Part shown: positions 18,101 to 24,945 of the stretch, piece after piece
Layout of the letters: every line of letters begins with the position of its first letter
Numbering within the stretch: the stretch's first letter is position 1
From: an uncultured Bacteroidales bacterium
GTDB taxonomy: Bacteria > Bacteroidota > Bacteroidia > Bacteroidales > WCHB1-69
Direction: 5' to 3'
Length of the DNA stretch: 35,376 bases
Assembly (NCBI GenBank): GCA_946409645.1
Contig: CAMJXE010000023.1
Location: forward strand, 1 to 35,376
Notes under the pieces: generated by a model
What the model saw: the letters and a program-made list of their open reading frames with translations, nothing else
The model's database searches: none
Told to the model about the DNA's origin: nothing
Made by a program: the position numbers and the translations under genes

Positions 18101-18985
18101 ATGTACTTTACCGACTACATCTCCGGAACCGTCATCCAAGGGCTCGGAAACGGGCGCAAGTTCGGGTTCCCGACCGCCAACGTGCAGCCCGACACGCCCG
18201 TCTCGCTGGAGAAGGGCGCATACGCCACATGGGTGAACTACGACGGGAAGCGCCACAAGGGGATGCTCTACGTGGGCACGCGCCCGACGCTGGGTCTGCA
18301 CGAGCTCACCTACGAAATACACGTCATCGACGCCAGCCCCAAACTCTACGGCAAGAAGATTGCATTCAAGCCTGTTTACAAAATCGCGGAGGAGAAAAAA
18401 TTCAGGAACGAGAAAGAACTCATCAAGGCCCTTTTTAGCTACAAGGGAACCGCCAAAATGATGCTAAGTCCAAGCCGTTCTCATCTTTTCAACCCAAGAT
18501 TAGACGACATAGACGACATCATGAAAATCATCGGGCAGGCGAAAAACAGGATGAACAAGATGGGGCTCGACCAGTGGCAGGACGGTTACCCCGATGAAGA
18601 GACTATCCGCAACGACAAGCGGAAACATCAGGCAGTCATCGTCAAGAACTGGTTTGGACCCGCCGCCTACGCAGCCATCGTGTTCGACAAAGCCCCCCAT
18701 TACGAAAAGATTGACGGGAAGTGGCTCAGCGAAGGCGAGCCCTACGTTGTCGTGCACCGTCTCGCTGTTGCCGACGAGTACCTCGGCCTCGACCTCGCCA
18801 AGCACATTCTCCGATTCGCGGAACGGAAGGCCCGAGCCAAGGGCGTTAGATGGTTCCGCATAGACACCCATCACGACAACATCCCGATGCGCAACCTCAT
18901 CCGCAGTTTCGGGTTCACCTTCTGCGGCGTGGTGCAGGTGAGGGACGGGAAGAGGATGGCGTATGAGAAGAGAATTAGGAATTAG
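18101..18985 (+). CDS. Riboflavin kinase-GNAT acetyltransferase fusion
   Basis: The 294-residue product has two domains. Residues 1-112 are a riboflavin kinase (C-terminal half of RibF): ISGTVIQGLGNGRKFGFPTA (positions 7-26, with the ATP/Mg-binding PTAN), VGTRPT (58-63), YEIHVID with a likely catalytic Glu (71-77), and LYGKKI. The FAD-synthetase domain of RibF is missing. Residues about 130-294 form a GNAT-type fold, with VVVHRLAVADEYLGLDLA at 216-233 as the acetyl-CoA loop (degenerate, Asp231 where Gly/Ala is usual) and DNIPMRNLIRSFGF at 259-272. The first part would make FMN from riboflavin; the acyl acceptor of the second is unknown. The last codons and stop lie inside a heptamer repeat. 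It is 45 bp after nadE. Confidence 0.85.
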   Translation: MYFTDYISGTVIQGLGNGRKFGFPTANVQPDTPVSLEKGAYATWVNYDGKRHKGMLYVGTRPTLGLHELTYEIHVIDASPKLYGKKIAFKPVYKIAEEKKFRNEKELIKALFSYKGTAKMMLSPSRSHLFNPRLDDIDDIMKIIGQAKNRMNKMGLDQWQDGYPDEETIRNDKRKHQAVIVKNWFGPAAYAAIVFDKAPHYEKIDGKWLSEGEPYVVVHRLAVADEYLGLDLAKHILRFAERKARAKGVRWFRIDTHHDNIPMRNLIRSFGFTFCGVVQVRDGKRMAYEKRIRN

Positions 18986-18994
18986 GAATTGGGA
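18974..18994 (+). repeat. Heptamer repeat (ATTAGGA x3) containing a stop codon
   Basis: ATTAGGA, ATTAGGA, ATTGGGA. The TAG stop of the riboflavin kinase-GNAT gene (18983-18985) lies inside the second unit, so the repeat supplies the end of the protein. Confidence 0.85.
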
Positions 18995-19006
18995 ATTCAT
19001 AAAGTT

Positions 19007-19636
19007 ATGGGCAGAGGAGGTATATTTTTCATTTTCATAATGACTGTTGTTAGTTCTAGCGTTTTTTCGCAGAAGACGACGCTGCTTTATGCGCCTGATG
19101 ACGACGGGAAGGTCTTCACGTCGATTGAGGAAGCGTTGAAATCGGAAAAGATAGTGTATCGGTTGAAAATCACGAAGTTGGCAAACAGGGACTCGTTGCC
19201 GGAGGAGCTGTTCCAGCTCACGGAGCTACGCGAACTCACCGTAAAAGGTCGTAAACTGTGCCTTCTCAACCAAAACATCGGGAAACTTGTTCATTTGCAA
19301 TATCTTAACCTGGACCATAACCAACTGTTGCGGTTACCCGAAACCATCGGTAACCTCACCGATTTGCGCACGCTCGTGATCTCGCGCAACATGATTGAAA
19401 CGCTGCCCGAAAGCATCGGCAATCTGCACCATCTGACCATCATCGACGCCTGGGGAAACCCGCTGTTTGTTCTTCCTTCCTCAATCAAAAATATCAGCAA
19501 ATCGTTAGAGATCTTGGACTTACGACAAATTCCGCTCACCAAATGGGAATACGAAGCGATGGAGTTGCTTCTCCCCAATACAGACATCAAGTTCACGGAC
19601 ATCTGCGAGTGCGAAAACCGCCGCGACCACGATTAG
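19007..19636 (+). CDS. Secreted leucine-rich-repeat protein
   Basis: The 209-residue product has a signal peptide (MGRGGIFFIFIMTVVSSSVFSQ) and then about five LRRs of about 23 residues in the LxxLPexIGNLxxLxxLxIxxN style (residues about 60-185). It would sit in the periplasm or at the surface and mediate protein binding; the partner is unknown. An in-frame TTG at 18989 lies in the heptamer repeat and is rejected in favour of the ATG at 19007, which begins the signal peptide. It is 21 bp after the riboflavin kinase gene, the last gene of the sufB operon. Confidence 0.82.
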   Translation: MGRGGIFFIFIMTVVSSSVFSQKTTLLYAPDDDGKVFTSIEEALKSEKIVYRLKITKLANRDSLPEELFQLTELRELTVKGRKLCLLNQNIGKLVHLQYLNLDHNQLLRLPETIGNLTDLRTLVISRNMIETLPESIGNLHHLTIIDAWGNPLFVLPSSIKNISKSLEILDLRQIPLTKWEYEAMELLLPNTDIKFTDICECENRRDHD

Positions 19637-19644
19637 GCGACAGC

Positions 19645-19686
19645 CAAAGTCAAAGTCAAAGTCAAAATCAAAGTTAAAGTTAAAGT
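19645..19686. repeat. Hexamer tandem repeat (YAAAGT x7)
   Basis: Seven 6-bp units CAAAGT or TAAAGT (one CAAAAT) fill most of the gap between the LRR gene and the argF promoter. Confidence 0.85.
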
Positions 19687-19724
19687 CATATTCAAAAAAC
19701 AACATCCAATAGCAAAAAAAATTG

Positions 19725-19732
19725 TATCTTTG
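19725..19732 (+). promoter_or_regulatory. -7 box (TATCTTTG) of the ornithine carbamoyltransferase gene
   Basis: Perfect match to TAnnTTTG, 47 bp upstream of the ATG at 19780. Confidence 0.65.
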
Positions 19733-19779
19733 CCGCTCGAAATTTCAAAAAACATCATTCTATAAAATAAAAAAACATT

Positions 19780-20781
19780 ATGGCATTCAATTTAAGAAAC
19801 AGAAGCTTCCTGAAATTGTTGGACTTCACTCCTACCGAGATTCAATTCATGCTTGATCTGGCACGCGACCTGAAACGCGCCAAATACGCCGGCACCGAGC
19901 AACCTCGTCTGAAAGGCAAGAACATCGCCCTGATTTTCGAGAAGACCTCCACCCGCACCCGCTGCGCTTTTGAAGTGGCCGCATACGACCAAGGCGCCCA
20001 CGTCACCTACCTCGGACCTTCCGGTTCCCAAATCGGCGTGAAAGAGTCTATGGAAGACACCGCCCGCGTGCTCGGACGCATGTACGACGGCATCGAATAC
20101 CGCGGTTTCGCACAGGCCACCGTCGAGAAACTGGCCCAATACGCCGGTGTTCCCGTCTGGAACGGCTTGACCAACGAATTCCACCCCACACAGGTGCTCG
20201 CCGACTTCCTCACCATGAGCGAACACGTTGACAAGCCCCTGAACCAAGTGACCTACGCTTACCTCGGCGATGCCCGTTTCAACATGGGTAACTCCCTGAT
20301 GGTCGGTGGCGCCAAGATGGGCATGGATGTCCGCATCGTGGCTCCCAAGGCTCTCCAACCCGACAAAGCCCTCGTGAAACAATGCCAGGAAATCGCAAAA
20401 CAGACCGGCGCGAAGGTGACCGTCACCGACGACGTCAAGAAGGGCGTCAAAGGTTGCGACTTCCTCTACACCGACGTTTGGGTCTCCATGGGCGAACCCG
20501 TCGAAGTGTGGGCTGAGCGTATCAAATTGCTCAAACCTTACCAGGTGAACAAGGAGATGATGGCACTCACCGGCAACCCGAAATGCAAATTCATGCACTG
20601 TCTGCCCGCTTACCACAACCTCGAAACGCAGGTGGGCCGCGACGTGCACAAACAATTCGGCCTCGATGGCATCGAAGTTACCGAGGATGTTTTCGAATCC
20701 GAGAACTCCATCGTGTTCGACGAAGCCGAAAACCGCATGCACACTATCAAGGCTGTGATGGTTGCCACCTTGGGCGACTAA
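19780..20781 (+). CDS. argF: Ornithine carbamoyltransferase
   Basis: The 333-residue cytoplasmic enzyme joins carbamoyl phosphate and ornithine to citrulline. The carbamoyl-phosphate motif STRTR is at 57-61, HPTQ at 135-138, the ornithine-binding SMG loop at 236-238, and HCLP with the catalytic Cys at 273-276. These match the canonical enzyme and not the N-succinylornithine carbamoyltransferase described from Bacteroides fragilis. Length and sequence are also close to catabolic ArcB enzymes, so direction of the reaction is open; no arcA or arcC is nearby. It is monocistronic, with its own -7 box and a strong terminator. Confidence 0.93.
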   Translation: MAFNLRNRSFLKLLDFTPTEIQFMLDLARDLKRAKYAGTEQPRLKGKNIALIFEKTSTRTRCAFEVAAYDQGAHVTYLGPSGSQIGVKESMEDTARVLGRMYDGIEYRGFAQATVEKLAQYAGVPVWNGLTNEFHPTQVLADFLTMSEHVDKPLNQVTYAYLGDARFNMGNSLMVGGAKMGMDVRIVAPKALQPDKALVKQCQEIAKQTGAKVTVTDDVKKGVKGCDFLYTDVWVSMGEPVEVWAERIKLLKPYQVNKEMMALTGNPKCKFMHCLPAYHNLETQVGRDVHKQFGLDGIEVTEDVFESENSIVFDEAENRMHTIKAVMVATLGD

Positions 20782-20805
20782 TTTCGGTTGGCTTTATGCC
20801 CCCAT

Positions 20806-20839
20806 AAAAAACGGCTGCGGGAATGCAGCCGTTTTTTTT
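20806..20839 (+). terminator. Rho-independent terminator of argF
   Basis: Stem ACGGCTGC/GCAGCCGT (20811-20832) with a 6-nt loop, flanked by AAAAA before and seven T after. It ends argF transcription 25 bp past the stop and isolates the kinase gene. Confidence 0.9.
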
Positions 20840-20875
20840 GACCCGTTTTCTTTTTTCAGATATCCTATTGGTGAT

Positions 20876-22663
20876 ATGAAAAACGACAATGAAATATTGG
20901 GAGAATACTATTATGCCTCAGGGACCATTTCTGGCTCCTTGGACGTGCTGTCAGCGGAGTTTTCCGGTTACGAGAAGTTGCCTGTTCGGAGCCGGCAGCC
21001 GGGCAATGTGCTCTACCGAGCCCGCCGTTTCGGTCGTTACTACGTACTGAAAGGTCTTGCGCCCGAGTATCGTGACGACCCCGCTATGCGCGAGTATCTC
21101 TCCAAGGAGTACCAGATCGGGGTGCAGCTCGACCACCCCCATATTGTGCGGGTGAACAGCTTGGAAGAGGACCCCAAGGCGGGGCTCTGCATCGTGATGG
21201 AGTACGTGGATGGCCAAAGTCTCGATCAGTGGCTGCTTACAAAACCGTCCGCTACTGCCCGCAAACGGATTATCCGGCAGATTCTGGACGCTATGGCCTA
21301 CTGTCACGAACGGCAGATCTGGCATCTCGACCTCAAGCCTTCCAACATTCTGATTACCAAAGACGGGCTGACTGCCAAGATCATCGACTTCGGGCTTTCC
21401 GACAACAGCGGCTTCGCCTTTCGGCAGACGGGTGGCACGCGCAAGTACGCCGCACCCGAGCAACTGGCCGGACAGTATGCCGACCACCGCAGCGACATCT
21501 ACGCGTTGGGGGGCATACTGAAACGGATGTTCCCGCACCGTTACGGTCGTGTTGTCCGCCGTGCGCAACGCCCCGAACCCAACAAACGCCCGCAGTCGGT
21601 GACCGCATTGGCAAAGCTGATGCGGCCGCGATGGGAGCTGTGGCTGCTGCCGGTGCTCCTCATCGGCCTGTTCTGCTTCTGGATGCATCCCGACGGCAAG
21701 AAATTTCCCGTCACGTTGGATTCCGGACAAACGGTCTATGCAAAGGTGTTGTCGCATTGGCACCGCACCGTGGCCTTCGTATGTCCAAGCGATGCGAAGT
21801 CTTGGAAAGATGTCCCCAACGCCCCTTCCGGTGATATGGTCATTCCCGCACACATCCGATGCCGATGGGTCCGCTACCGCGTCACCGATCTGGACTCCAA
21901 CGCCTTCGACAATTGTTCCAATCTTATGCATATTGTTCTTCCTGAAGGTCTTGAACGAATCGGATGTGGAGCATTTTCTGCTTGCAATAGGTTATCTGAC
22001 ACTTTAGTCATTCCTCGATCTCTTAAAGTCTTGGAGTCCAATGCTTTCGATGACTGTCATTCTCTGACTGTCCTCGTCTGGAAAGCACTTGACTGCACTA
22101 CGGGCACACTTCCCAATTTGAACGACCAGTTTTTCTATCGATGCAATTCCTTAAAAAAAGCCATCGTGGATGATTCCGTCTATGTTTTGCCTGCTCGCAT
22201 TTTCAACGATATGAGCTGGTTAGAGGAGATAGAGATTCCGAATCATATAGTTGAGATTCCCAGAGATTTCGCAGCGTTCTCCTATTCTCTTCGCGACTGC
22301 CGCCTCCCTGACTCCTTGCGCAAAATCAGTCACGGCGCATTCTATATGAGCAGTCTCGAGCGTGTTGTCATTCCCGACAAAACAGAATTGTTGGGAGCCT
22401 ACAGCTTTTCCTACTGCCGAAAATTACGGGAGGTGGAAATCGGAAGCGGGGTGAAACGCATTGGAAGCTATGCATTCAACGATAATGTCGCTCTACAGAC
22501 GATGATCATCCATTGCGAGGAACCGCCCACCATGCTGCCGAACTCCCTGTTCAACATCCCCGACAGCGCGGTGCTGTACGTGCCCGCCCAGTCGGTGGAG
22601 AAGTACCGGAAACATGAGGTGTGGGGGAAGTTCAGGAGGATAGAACCAATTAGTAATTTGTAA
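20876..22663 (+). CDS. Transmembrane Ser/Thr kinase with BspA-like LRR sensor
   Basis: The 595-residue product has a Hanks-type kinase domain (about 15-250): VAIK-type Lys59, alpha-C Glu near 78, HLDLKPSN at 150-157 with catalytic Asp152 (Leu instead of Arg before it), DFG at 171-173, and APE at 193-195. The glycine loop is weak. A single membrane segment (about 253-270, WLLPVLLIGLFCFW) leads to a C-terminal BspA-type LRR_5 domain (about 330-590; repeats such as LPEGLERIGCGAFSACNRL). Topology implies a cytoplasmic kinase and external sensor. The ATG at 20876 is chosen because the upstream frame runs through the argF terminator. No cognate phosphatase or substrate is nearby. Confidence 0.87.
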   Translation: MKNDNEILGEYYYASGTISGSLDVLSAEFSGYEKLPVRSRQPGNVLYRARRFGRYYVLKGLAPEYRDDPAMREYLSKEYQIGVQLDHPHIVRVNSLEEDPKAGLCIVMEYVDGQSLDQWLLTKPSATARKRIIRQILDAMAYCHERQIWHLDLKPSNILITKDGLTAKIIDFGLSDNSGFAFRQTGGTRKYAAPEQLAGQYADHRSDIYALGGILKRMFPHRYGRVVRRAQRPEPNKRPQSVTALAKLMRPRWELWLLPVLLIGLFCFWMHPDGKKFPVTLDSGQTVYAKVLSHWHRTVAFVCPSDAKSWKDVPNAPSGDMVIPAHIRCRWVRYRVTDLDSNAFDNCSNLMHIVLPEGLERIGCGAFSACNRLSDTLVIPRSLKVLESNAFDDCHSLTVLVWKALDCTTGTLPNLNDQFFYRCNSLKKAIVDDSVYVLPARIFNDMSWLEEIEIPNHIVEIPRDFAAFSYSLRDCRLPDSLRKISHGAFYMSSLERVVIPDKTELLGAYSFSYCRKLREVEIGSGVKRIGSYAFNDNVALQTMIIHCEEPPTMLPNSLFNIPDSAVLYVPAQSVEKYRKHEVWGKFRRIEPISNL

Positions 22664-22673
22664 TTTGTAATTA
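22653..22673 (+). repeat. Heptamer repeat (GTAATTT x3) containing the kinase stop codon
   Basis: GTAATTT, GTAATTT, GTAATTA. The TAA stop (22661-22663) of the kinase gene lies in the second unit. Confidence 0.85.
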
Positions 22674-22679
22674 GAAATT

Positions 22680-22829
22680 ATCTTCCTTGAGCAGCCCCGA
22701 CAGGGGCAAGAGCTCGGTAGAGCATAAAAACATCTTCCTTAAGCAGCCCCGTCAGGGGCAAAAGCTCGATAGAGCATAAAAACATCTTCCTTGAGCAGCC
22801 CCGACAGGGGCAAAAGCTCGGTAGCTTTT
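22680..22829. repeat. Three tandem 52-bp two-hairpin repeats (type 2 of module A)
   Basis: Units begin at 22680, 22732 and 22784. Each has ATCTTCCTTRAGCAG, stem GCCCC/GGGGC (first unit 22694-22707) and stem GCTC/GAGC (22712-22723). The third unit ends in AAAAGCT-CGGT-AGCTTTT (22812-22829), which could terminate the leftward gene that ends at 22845. The layout equals module A at 1811-1839 and 7464-7492 but with paired base changes in both stems. Confidence 0.9.
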
Positions 22830-22844
22830 GGATTACGATGAATA

Positions 22845-23426
22845 TTATTTCACGGTTTCCACCGTCAATTGTGTCACGCCAGTTTTGCGACCGATTTCGT
22901 AGAGGGTGGCGAAGGAGTCGTCTTGGACGAGGTTGGAGAGGATGAGGGGGGAGCCGGTGGCGAAGAAGGCGGTCTGGAAGGTGTTGCCGGGTTTCAGCTT
23001 GGTGCGTTCGCTGCTGACCACACGGTAGGCGTTGCTGCCGAGGTATTCCACGGTGCAGCGGCGGCCGGGGTCCCAGCAGAGCGTCACGCGGTCGCCGGGG
23101 CGCAAATCCTGACTGCTTACCACCTTGCCAAGCACCTTGTCGGAGGATTCCGCTCCCTCATCGCCGTAGAAGCGTTTCATGTCCTCGAAGTTGCGGTAGC
23201 CTACGGACTTGGACAGGACATCCAACGTGAAAATGCGCGGGGCCACGGGTGTGTTGCCGTAGTTCCAGATTCGTTTCAGTGTGTTGAGGCCGATGTTCTC
23301 GTGGGTGCGCTCGAAGATATACGCCTGCAGGAACACGAAATCGGAGGAGCGGTTCATCTGCCGGTCCAAAGCCTCGCAAAGAAGGGTTTTCAAGTGTTCA
23401 ATGTAGATTTTATCGTTGTCGTCCAT
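22845..23426 (-). CDS. Unassigned Bacteroidota protein with regulator-like N-terminal domain
   Basis: The 193-residue product is not assigned to a named family. The N-terminal half (about 1-85) is helical with FERTHENIGLNTLKRIWNYG and FTLDVLSKSVGYRNFEDMKR, a pattern I recognise from Bacteroidota accessory proteins that appear DNA-binding. The C-terminal half (about 100-193) is beta-rich with GDRVTLCWDPGRRCTVEYLG. I set the start at the ATG at 23426, because the longer frame from 23516 would begin upstream of the -7 box at 23448-23455. AATGGG direct repeats lie 25 bp upstream of that box. Confidence 0.6.
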   Translation of the reverse strand: MDDNDKIYIEHLKTLLCEALDRQMNRSSDFVFLQAYIFERTHENIGLNTLKRIWNYGNTPVAPRIFTLDVLSKSVGYRNFEDMKRFYGDEGAESSDKVLGKVVSSQDLRPGDRVTLCWDPGRRCTVEYLGSNAYRVVSSERTKLKPGNTFQTAFFATGSPLILSNLVQDDSFATLYEIGRKTGVTQLTVETVK

Positions 23427-23447
23427 GAGGAATCCGTTTTTCGGCGG

Positions 23448-23455
23448 CAAAAATA
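23448..23455 (-). promoter_or_regulatory. -7 box (TATTTTTG) of the 22845-23426 gene
   Basis: The minus strand reads TATTTTTG, 21 bp before the ATG. Confidence 0.6.
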
Positions 23456-23480
23456 AACATTTTGCGGGTTGTCCGTGTTG

Positions 23481-23496
23481 CCCATTTTGACCCATT
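23481..23496 (-). promoter_or_regulatory. 10-bp-spaced AATGGG direct repeat (putative operator 1)
   Basis: The minus strand reads AATGGGTCAAAATGGG, two AATGGG half-sites with 10-bp periodicity, 25 bp upstream of the -7 box. Related sites occur at 24289-24313 and 26399-26432. Confidence 0.45.
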
Positions 23497-23516
23497 TGAG
23501 AGGATTTCAAATACAA

Positions 23517-23634
23517 AGACTTACCTTTTCGCCACTTCGCGTCGGAAGCTCCAGCGTGGCATGTTCCTTAATAAGCAGATGCAATTGACTCTCACTTACA
23601 GCATCATGAAATAACGGTGTTTTGCAATATCCAT
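23517..23634 (-). pseudogene. Remnant of an AbiEii-type toxin gene
   Basis: Starting 4 bp after the AbiEi stop, an ATG (23634) opens MDIAKHRYFMML and then a TAA. MDIxKH is a common start of AbiEii nucleotidyltransferase toxins, and the spacing fits an AbiE operon. A shifted frame then stays open for about 30 codons (HDAVSESQLHLLIKEHATLE) but has no recognisable nucleotidyltransferase motif. The toxin is therefore missing or reduced to a stub. Confidence 0.5.
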
Positions 23635-23638
23635 AATG

Positions 23639-24211
23639 TCAAATGTTTAGGATTCCTTTTGTGTGTTGTTCCAGTGATTTGGAACGATAAGAAGGGATTA
23701 AAGCTTTGATTATCTTTTTGTCAAGAGGCCGAAGGTTGTCAAAATAACAGTTCCCGGCACTTAAATACACCATATCCAAGAAGGCACGTTCCGCAGAGGC
23801 AATACAAACATTATCCTTTTGCACAATCCCTTCTCCACCCAACCACAATTCTGGCTTTATTTGTCTATAGGAGTACACTTGCCCGGAAATCTCCACAGTG
23901 CGCGAGAGGTAGCTCACAGAAGTCAGGGCAGAGTCGTATTGGAAAATGACCCCGGCCTGCTTCAGAACATATTCCAGAGAGAGGTAGGAAGGATGAAAAA
24001 TCGAACATGCCAACTCTTCGGCATTGAAAATGCGTTTCGTGTAAATTCCGCGTCTTGGATTAAGGATTTCCCCTTTCTTGACGTAGTAGTTCAGCATTTT
24101 CGTCAATCTCACACCATCTGAAATGCCTGTCAGCAGAACCATCGACTGGATCTGGAACACTGTTCTTTCGGATTCCAGTATCAACTTCAGTACGTTATTT
24201 TGAGAACTCAT
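23639..24211 (-). CDS. AbiEi-type antitoxin / transcriptional repressor
   Basis: The 190-residue product fits the AbiEi antitoxin family of type IV toxin-antitoxin systems: an N-terminal winged helix (about 1-60, GISDGVRLTKMLNYYVKKGE and NPRRGIYTK) and a C-terminal domain with YLSLEYVLKQAGVI and ASAERAFLDMVYLS. In complete systems AbiEi represses the operon and counters the AbiEii nucleotidyltransferase. The ATG at 24211 is chosen; an in-frame ATG at 24250 overlaps the -7 box. The downstream toxin is only a stub, so this antitoxin is orphaned. Confidence 0.8.
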   Translation of the reverse strand: MSSQNNVLKLILESERTVFQIQSMVLLTGISDGVRLTKMLNYYVKKGEILNPRRGIYTKRIFNAEELACSIFHPSYLSLEYVLKQAGVIFQYDSALTSVSYLSRTVEISGQVYSYRQIKPELWLGGEGIVQKDNVCIASAERAFLDMVYLSAGNCYFDNLRPLDKKIIKALIPSYRSKSLEQHTKGILNI

Positions 24212-24239
24212 AATACGAATAATTTGTATTTTCAGTTTG

Positions 24240-24247
24240 CAAAAATA
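24240..24247 (-). promoter_or_regulatory. -7 box (TATTTTTG) of the AbiEi gene
   Basis: The minus strand reads TATTTTTG, 28 bp before the ATG at 24211. Confidence 0.55.
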
Positions 24248-24288
24248 CATTTTATTTCTTAACCCTCAAAATCAAAATCTATTTTTCT

Positions 24289-24313
24289 CCCATTTTGGCC
24301 CATCCAGACCTAT
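24289..24313 (-). promoter_or_regulatory. 10-bp-spaced RATGGG-like repeats (putative operator 2)
   Basis: On the minus strand GGATAGG, GGATGGG and AAATGGG follow each other at 10-bp steps. The site lies between the divergent promoters of AbiEi (-7 at 24240-24247) and the HTH gene (-7 at 24326-24333). Confidence 0.45.
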
Positions 24314-24325
24314 CCAAAAAAATTG

Positions 24326-24333
24326 TAGTTTTG
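24326..24333 (+). promoter_or_regulatory. -7 box (TAGTTTTG) of the small HTH gene
   Basis: Perfect TAnnTTTG match about 290 bp before the ATG at 24625, implying an unusually long leader. A hairpin ACGGGAT/ATCCCGT (24347-24369) lies just after it. Confidence 0.5.
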
Positions 24334-24520
24334 CGGGTCAAAATGGACGGGATAGATTTCCATCCCGTTTGTCAGTGTCACCAAAATAAACAGTAGAAAA
24401 AGAACAGAAAAGAAACAATCGAACATATAAAATAGCGTTTGCAGCTATCCTTGACTCTCATTTTCCACACTTCCTCTGTTAAACAGGGGACAAACACACA
24501 TCAAGGACAGATTCCGCAAG

Positions 24521-24617
24521 CCGTTTGTAACGGCGTGGAATGCTTGTCGGATGTGTGGGAGTGGAAACCCGAGAGTCGGACAAGCGAAATTCCACGCCAT
24601 TTGTATGTCACAAACGG
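24521..24617 (+). promoter_or_regulatory. Long three-stem hairpin in the leader of the HTH gene
   Basis: CCGTTTGT (24521-24528) pairs with ACAAACGG (24610-24617), GGCGTGGAAT (24532-24541) with ATTCCACGCC (24589-24598), and GCTTGTC (24542-24548) with GACAAGC (24579-24585). This is 25 bp of stem in one coaxial hairpin that ends 7 bp before the ATG, so it would mask the ribosome-binding region. Confidence 0.75.
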
Positions 24618-24624
24618 TAGAGCG

Positions 24625-24867
24625 ATGAGCGAAGAGAGTCTGCACATAGGGCAAGTCATCCGCCGGGAGGTAACCCGGAAGGGGATCAAGGTGCCGTGGT
24701 TGGCGCAGCAGTTAGGCTGCCACCGCAACAACGTCTATCTCATCTTCTCCCGCCAGTGGATTGACACGAACACGCTGATGAAGCTCGCCCAAATCCTCGG
24801 CCACGACTTCTTCGCCGACCTGAGCCGGTCCTACCAAGAACAGCAGGGCAGCCTGGGGAATATATAA
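24625..24867 (+). CDS. Small HTH (XRE-like) protein
   Basis: The 80-residue product is a single helix-turn-helix domain of a type frequent in Bacteroidota: SLHIGQVIRREVTRKGIKVP, WLAQQLGCHRNNVYLIFSRQ, WIDTNTLMKLAQILGHDFFA. It probably binds DNA, perhaps the repeats nearby. The longer frame from the TTG at 24439 crosses the long hairpin and is rejected; the ATG at 24625 is the natural start. It is followed after 79 bp by the convergent ATPase gene. Confidence 0.75.
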   Translation: MSEESLHIGQVIRREVTRKGIKVPWLAQQLGCHRNNVYLIFSRQWIDTNTLMKLAQILGHDFFADLSRSYQEQQGSLGNI

Positions 24868-24890
24868 ACGGGATGCGGGAAAGTTAAGGT

Positions 24891-24936
24891 GCGATATTTT
24901 ACTGTTTTCCAACCATGCAGACTGCGATATTTTACT
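24891..24936. repeat. 13-bp direct repeat (GCGATATTTTACT x2)
   Basis: Identical 13-mers at 24891-24903 and 24924-24936, 33 bp apart, in the gap between the convergent HTH and ATPase genes. Confidence 0.75.
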
Positions 24937-24945
24937 ATATTGCTG

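Noticed and set aside
22680..22829. Three regularly spaced repeats as a CRISPR array
   Set aside because: The 52-bp units are contiguous without unique spacers, and no cas genes are present; related copies are dispersed elsewhere.
24212..24250. Upstream ATG for the AbiEi gene
   Set aside because: The ATG at 24250 overlaps the -7 box, so it cannot be in the transcript.
24439..24624. N-terminal extension of the small HTH protein
   Set aside because: It begins at a TTG, crosses the long hairpin and adds no domain; the ATG at 24625 starts the HTH fold.
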